Below are positions 62,165 through 64,000 of a stretch of DNA of 64,000 nucleotides, one piece after another. The notes beneath the pieces are model-generated. The model saw only the letters and a program-made list of their open reading frames with translations. It did not search any database and had not been told where the DNA came from. This DNA is from Dehalococcoidia bacterium (GTDB lineage Bacteria; Chloroflexota; Dehalococcoidia; CAUJGQ01). Within the stretch, counting starts at the first letter, position 1, and every line of letters starts with the position of its first letter. The stretch spans positions 52,279 through 116,278 of the forward strand of contig DATGEL010000015.1 of the NCBI GenBank assembly GCA_035310145.1. Direction: 5' to 3'. The translations under genes were made by a program, and so were the position numbers.

Positions 62165-62692
62165 TCACTGCTGGAACCGCCAGCGGGTGGCGCCGTACGG
62201 CTCGGCGGTGGCGACCCCGAACGCGGTATGGCATGTGAAGCGATAGAGCCACCAGGGCGGCGGACCGGCGCTGGGGGCGCTGTAGGGCGCCGTGAGCGCG
62301 TCGCCTGCCACCTCCGCCGGCCAGCCGCCCTCGCGGTAGCGGCGAGCCACCTCCTCCAGCGTCGGCCGGTCGGTGACCCTCGCCGCCTCGCCTTCGAGCA
62401 CGATGTCGATGCCCTTCAGCCTGGCGGAGATCGTGCCGGCCGGGTTCGTGGCCAGGTTACGCGCCTTGCGAGCGTGGGGGCTGCTGGTGAAATAGAAATC
62501 GCCGTCGAGCCAGAGGGCGCCGATTCCGGCGGCGTGAGGGCGGCCGTCCGGCCGGCAGGTTCCGAGGAAGAATGGGTTGCCCGGCGCCGGCGCGGCGCCC
62601 GCCGTGAGCAGATCGTGCGGCCTGCTCCACGGCAGTGCGGGGTTTCCGTAGCGATCAAGATTCGTGACTTCGCTGGGTGCTCGCTCGGTCAT
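62165..62692 (-). CDS. Pyridoxamine 5'-phosphate oxidase-like flavin-binding protein
   Basis: This is a 175-residue protein with the split beta-barrel of the PNPOx-like/F420-dependent oxidoreductase group: FFLGTCRPDGRPHAAGIGAL, WLDGDFYFTSSPHARKARNL, and VLEGEAARVTDRPTLEEVAR, ending with TAEPYGATRWRFQQ. Members bind FMN or F420; the substrate is unknown. It is downstream of the SRPBCC/ArsR pair on the same strand with a 72-base gap. Confidence 0.85.
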   Translation of the reverse strand: MTERAPSEVTNLDRYGNPALPWSRPHDLLTAGAAPAPGNPFFLGTCRPDGRPHAAGIGALWLDGDFYFTSSPHARKARNLATNPAGTISARLKGIDIVLEGEAARVTDRPTLEEVARRYREGGWPAEVAGDALTAPYSAPSAGPPPWWLYRFTCHTAFGVATAEPYGATRWRFQQ

Positions 62693-62764
62693 CTGTTCCT
62701 CTCCAAATCGCTGGTTGTTCTCGGGGCTCTCCTGGCGCGAACCAGCGCCGTACGCTGAAGTGCG

Positions 62765-63247
62765 TCAGCGCACCGGGGCGAGCCGGGCGACGAGCTCGTC
62801 CAGGCGCTCCATTCCCTCGTTGACGCCGCCTTCCATGTCGGCCTCGATCATCGCGTCGCGGTCCTCGACCGACTGGAAGACGGCGTTCGCACGCAGCAGA
62901 GTTCTGCCGCCGCGCTCCTCGAACGTGGCCGTCTGCAGCGAGACGTGGCCGGGCATGCCCTCGAACTCCCAGGTCTGCACGATGGCGTCCACAGACGGCG
63001 TGCCGTGGTAGACGCCGTGGAAGCCGTACTCGTTGCCCTCGACGTCCCGGTGGATGTAGCGCCAGGTGCCGCCGTCGCGGGCGTCCAGGTGATCGACGGT
63101 CATCGCCAGGGCGCGCGGCCCGAGCCACTGCACGAGTAGCTCCGGCTCGATATGGGCGCGGAAGAGCAGCTCGCGCGGCGCGTCGAACTCCCGCGTGATC
63201 ACGACCTGCGGTACGCCGGGTTCCATGGTGATCTGCGTCTTTGTCAT
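62765..63247 (-). CDS. SRPBCC-family protein (AHSA1-like)
   Basis: This is a 160-residue START/Bet v1-like protein. The typical N-terminus [20 protein letters not shown], then [40 protein letters not shown], and the C-terminal helix [15 protein letters not shown]. Such proteins bind hydrophobic ligands in a deep cavity. The start overlaps the ArsR gene stop by 4 bases; this ArsR-SRPBCC pairing is common and suggests the regulator controls it. Confidence 0.9.
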   Translation of the reverse strand: MTKTQITMEPGVPQVVITREFDAPRELLFRAHIEPELLVQWLGPRALAMTVDHLDARDGGTWRYIHRDVEGNEYGFHGVYHGTPSVDAIVQTWEFEGMPGHVSLQTATFEERGGRTLLRANAVFQSVEDRDAMIEADMEGGVNEGMERLDELVARLAPVR

Positions 63248-63618
63248 CGTGCGTTCCTTTCCGATGCGGTGTCCTGGTGCGGCTCGCCGGCACGATCGCG
63301 CTGCAGCGCCGCGAGCAGGGCGTCGAGCCGGCCGTAGCTCTCCTCCCAGTACGCCTGATAGCCGGCCAGCCAGGTGGTCGCCTCGCGCAGCGGCGCGGCT
63401 TCGAGGTGGCTGGGGCGGGCGGTGGCGCGACGGCGGCGCGAGATCAGCCCGGCTCGTTCGAGCACCCTGAGGTGACGCGAGATCGCCGGCTGCGAGACGC
63501 TGAACGGCGCCGCGATCTCCGCGACGTTCGCGTCGCCCTCGGCCAGCCGCGCAAGGATCGCGCGGCGGGTGGGATCGGCGAGCGCGGCGAACACGGCGCT
63601 AAGCTGATCGTCCGGCAT
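63244..63618 (-). CDS. ArsR-family transcriptional regulator
   Basis: This is a 124-residue winged-helix repressor: [20 protein letters not shown], recognition helix [20 protein letters not shown] and the wing [20 protein letters not shown]. There is no metal-site CxC motif, so it is not an obvious metal sensor. The promoter region upstream holds ATTCAT direct repeats 11 bases apart (63617-63633). It is translationally coupled to the SRPBCC gene. Confidence 0.9.
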   Translation of the reverse strand: MPDDQLSAVFAALADPTRRAILARLAEGDANVAEIAAPFSVSQPAISRHLRVLERAGLISRRRRATARPSHLEAAPLREATTWLAGYQAYWEESYGRLDALLAALQRDRAGEPHQDTASERNAR

Positions 63619-63886
63619 TCATAACCTATTCATTCTAGAACCGATGTGTTAAGAATGGCCGACCGGCGCGGCGCTGTCAAGGGACGGAGCGCGATGGTTT
63701 CCATCCAGAGCCGCCGGCAGCCGCAAGGAGCAGCGCGGCCGGGCGGAGCACGGCGCCCGGCCGCGCTGCGTCCACGGGCATTATTGCCAGAAGGCACAAG
63801 ACGGGGAGAAGGCTCATTGGACGGCGGACGGCGGCGCCGTCGATCGTAACGCCGGAATTGCCGGCTGCCCTCGCTCGCCGCCGTCG
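63619..63886. other. Promoter region of arsR and non-coding gap
   Basis: No supported gene in 268 bases. The ATTCAT-N5-ATTCAT repeats begin inside the first codon of the ArsR gene, and a TAGAAT (minus strand, 63637-63632) is a possible -10. The remaining sequence is GC-rich without recognised features. Confidence 0.4.
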
Positions 63887-64000
63887 CTAGCGAATCGAGC
63901 TGTCGAGCGTGGTACCGGGGGCGACCGGGCCGACCAGCCAGCCCGCCTGCCCCGGCGGCAGCACGTCCGTCGCCTGATACCCCCCTGTCGGGTCGTAGAC
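63887..64000 (-). CDS. C-terminal fragment of a gene cut by the right edge
   Basis: The frame is open from 64000 down to TAG at 63887-63889, giving 37 residues that include VYDPTGGYQATDVLPPGQAG and WLVGPVAPGTTL. The pattern 'D.TGGY......L.PGQ..W' is common at the end of secreted beta-rich proteins. The gene begins outside the window and its identity is unknown. Confidence 0.6.
   Translation of the reverse strand, partial: VYDPTGGYQATDVLPPGQAGWLVGPVAPGTTLDSSIR

Overview
The window is strongly GC-rich, densely coded bacterial chromosome. It carries a Tad pilus locus without a secretin, a dcw (division and cell wall) cluster ending in ftsZ-nrdR-nrdJ, a B12-dependent ribonucleotide reductase, LonA, and a large ATPase regulator with HTH domains at both ends. 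Together these suggest a Gram-positive-type (monoderm) lineage, most likely Chloroflexota. The lineage is inferred from gene content; no rRNA or tRNA gene was found.

Layout. 1-8747 (minus strand): Tad/Flp pilus operon, read right to left as two Flp pilins, tadE, cpaB, cpaE, cpaF, a small secreted protein, tadB, tadC and a tadG-like gene cut by the left edge. 8748-10466: gene-poor and repeat-rich, with a 140-bp IS5-type miniature element and a DUF559 endonuclease gene enclosed by perfect 93-bp inverted repeats. 10467-15289 (minus): OmpR-type regulator, membrane methyltransferase, a degenerate secreted-protein paralogue, TadV prepilin peptidase, a winged-helix AAA+ ATPase and an Ala/Pro-rich membrane protein. 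15483-23580: lipoprotein, RutB-like hydrolase, enoyl-CoA hydratase-like protein with repeat hairpins inside its reading frame, PHP phosphatase and a peptide ABC importer (no ATPase genes). 24112-28560: lon, cvpA, an HNH nuclease and a collagen-like secreted protein. 28883-33056: XRE-AAA-LuxR regulator, then a DCC-family oxidoreductase gene whose two CxxC cysteine codons are both TGA. 33299-41268 (minus): two RCK/TrkA proteins, THUMP-like methyltransferase, phosphoesterase, priA, rplS, trmD, a small gene, mogA. 41459-60753 (plus): mraZ, rsmH, ftsL-like, PBP, mraY, murD, ftsW, murG, murC, murB, ftsQ, ftsA, ftsZ, nrdR, and nrdJ with a LAGLIDADG intein. 60762-61114: a long fold-back element. 61181-64000: two small genes, a PNPOx-like protein, an SRPBCC/ArsR pair and a fragment at the right edge.

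How genes fit together. Pilins (Flp), platform (TadB/C), ATPase (CpaF), localisation ATPase (CpaE) and peptidase (TadV) form a secretin-less Tad system. The dcw cluster makes and links peptidoglycan precursors and builds the divisome. NrdR next to nrdJ implies repressor control of dNTP synthesis.

Most notable finding: at 32634-33056 a full-length DCC thiol-disulfide oxidoreductase frame is interrupted only by two TGA codons, exactly at the two positions of its redox CxxC motif. The simplest reading is a selenoprotein with a UxxU active site. Second: the DUF559 nuclease cassette with 93-bp perfect inverted repeats, whose left repeat supplies the gene's ribosome-binding site and start codon. 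Several families of palindromic repeats fill the intergenic regions, and one has entered a coding sequence.
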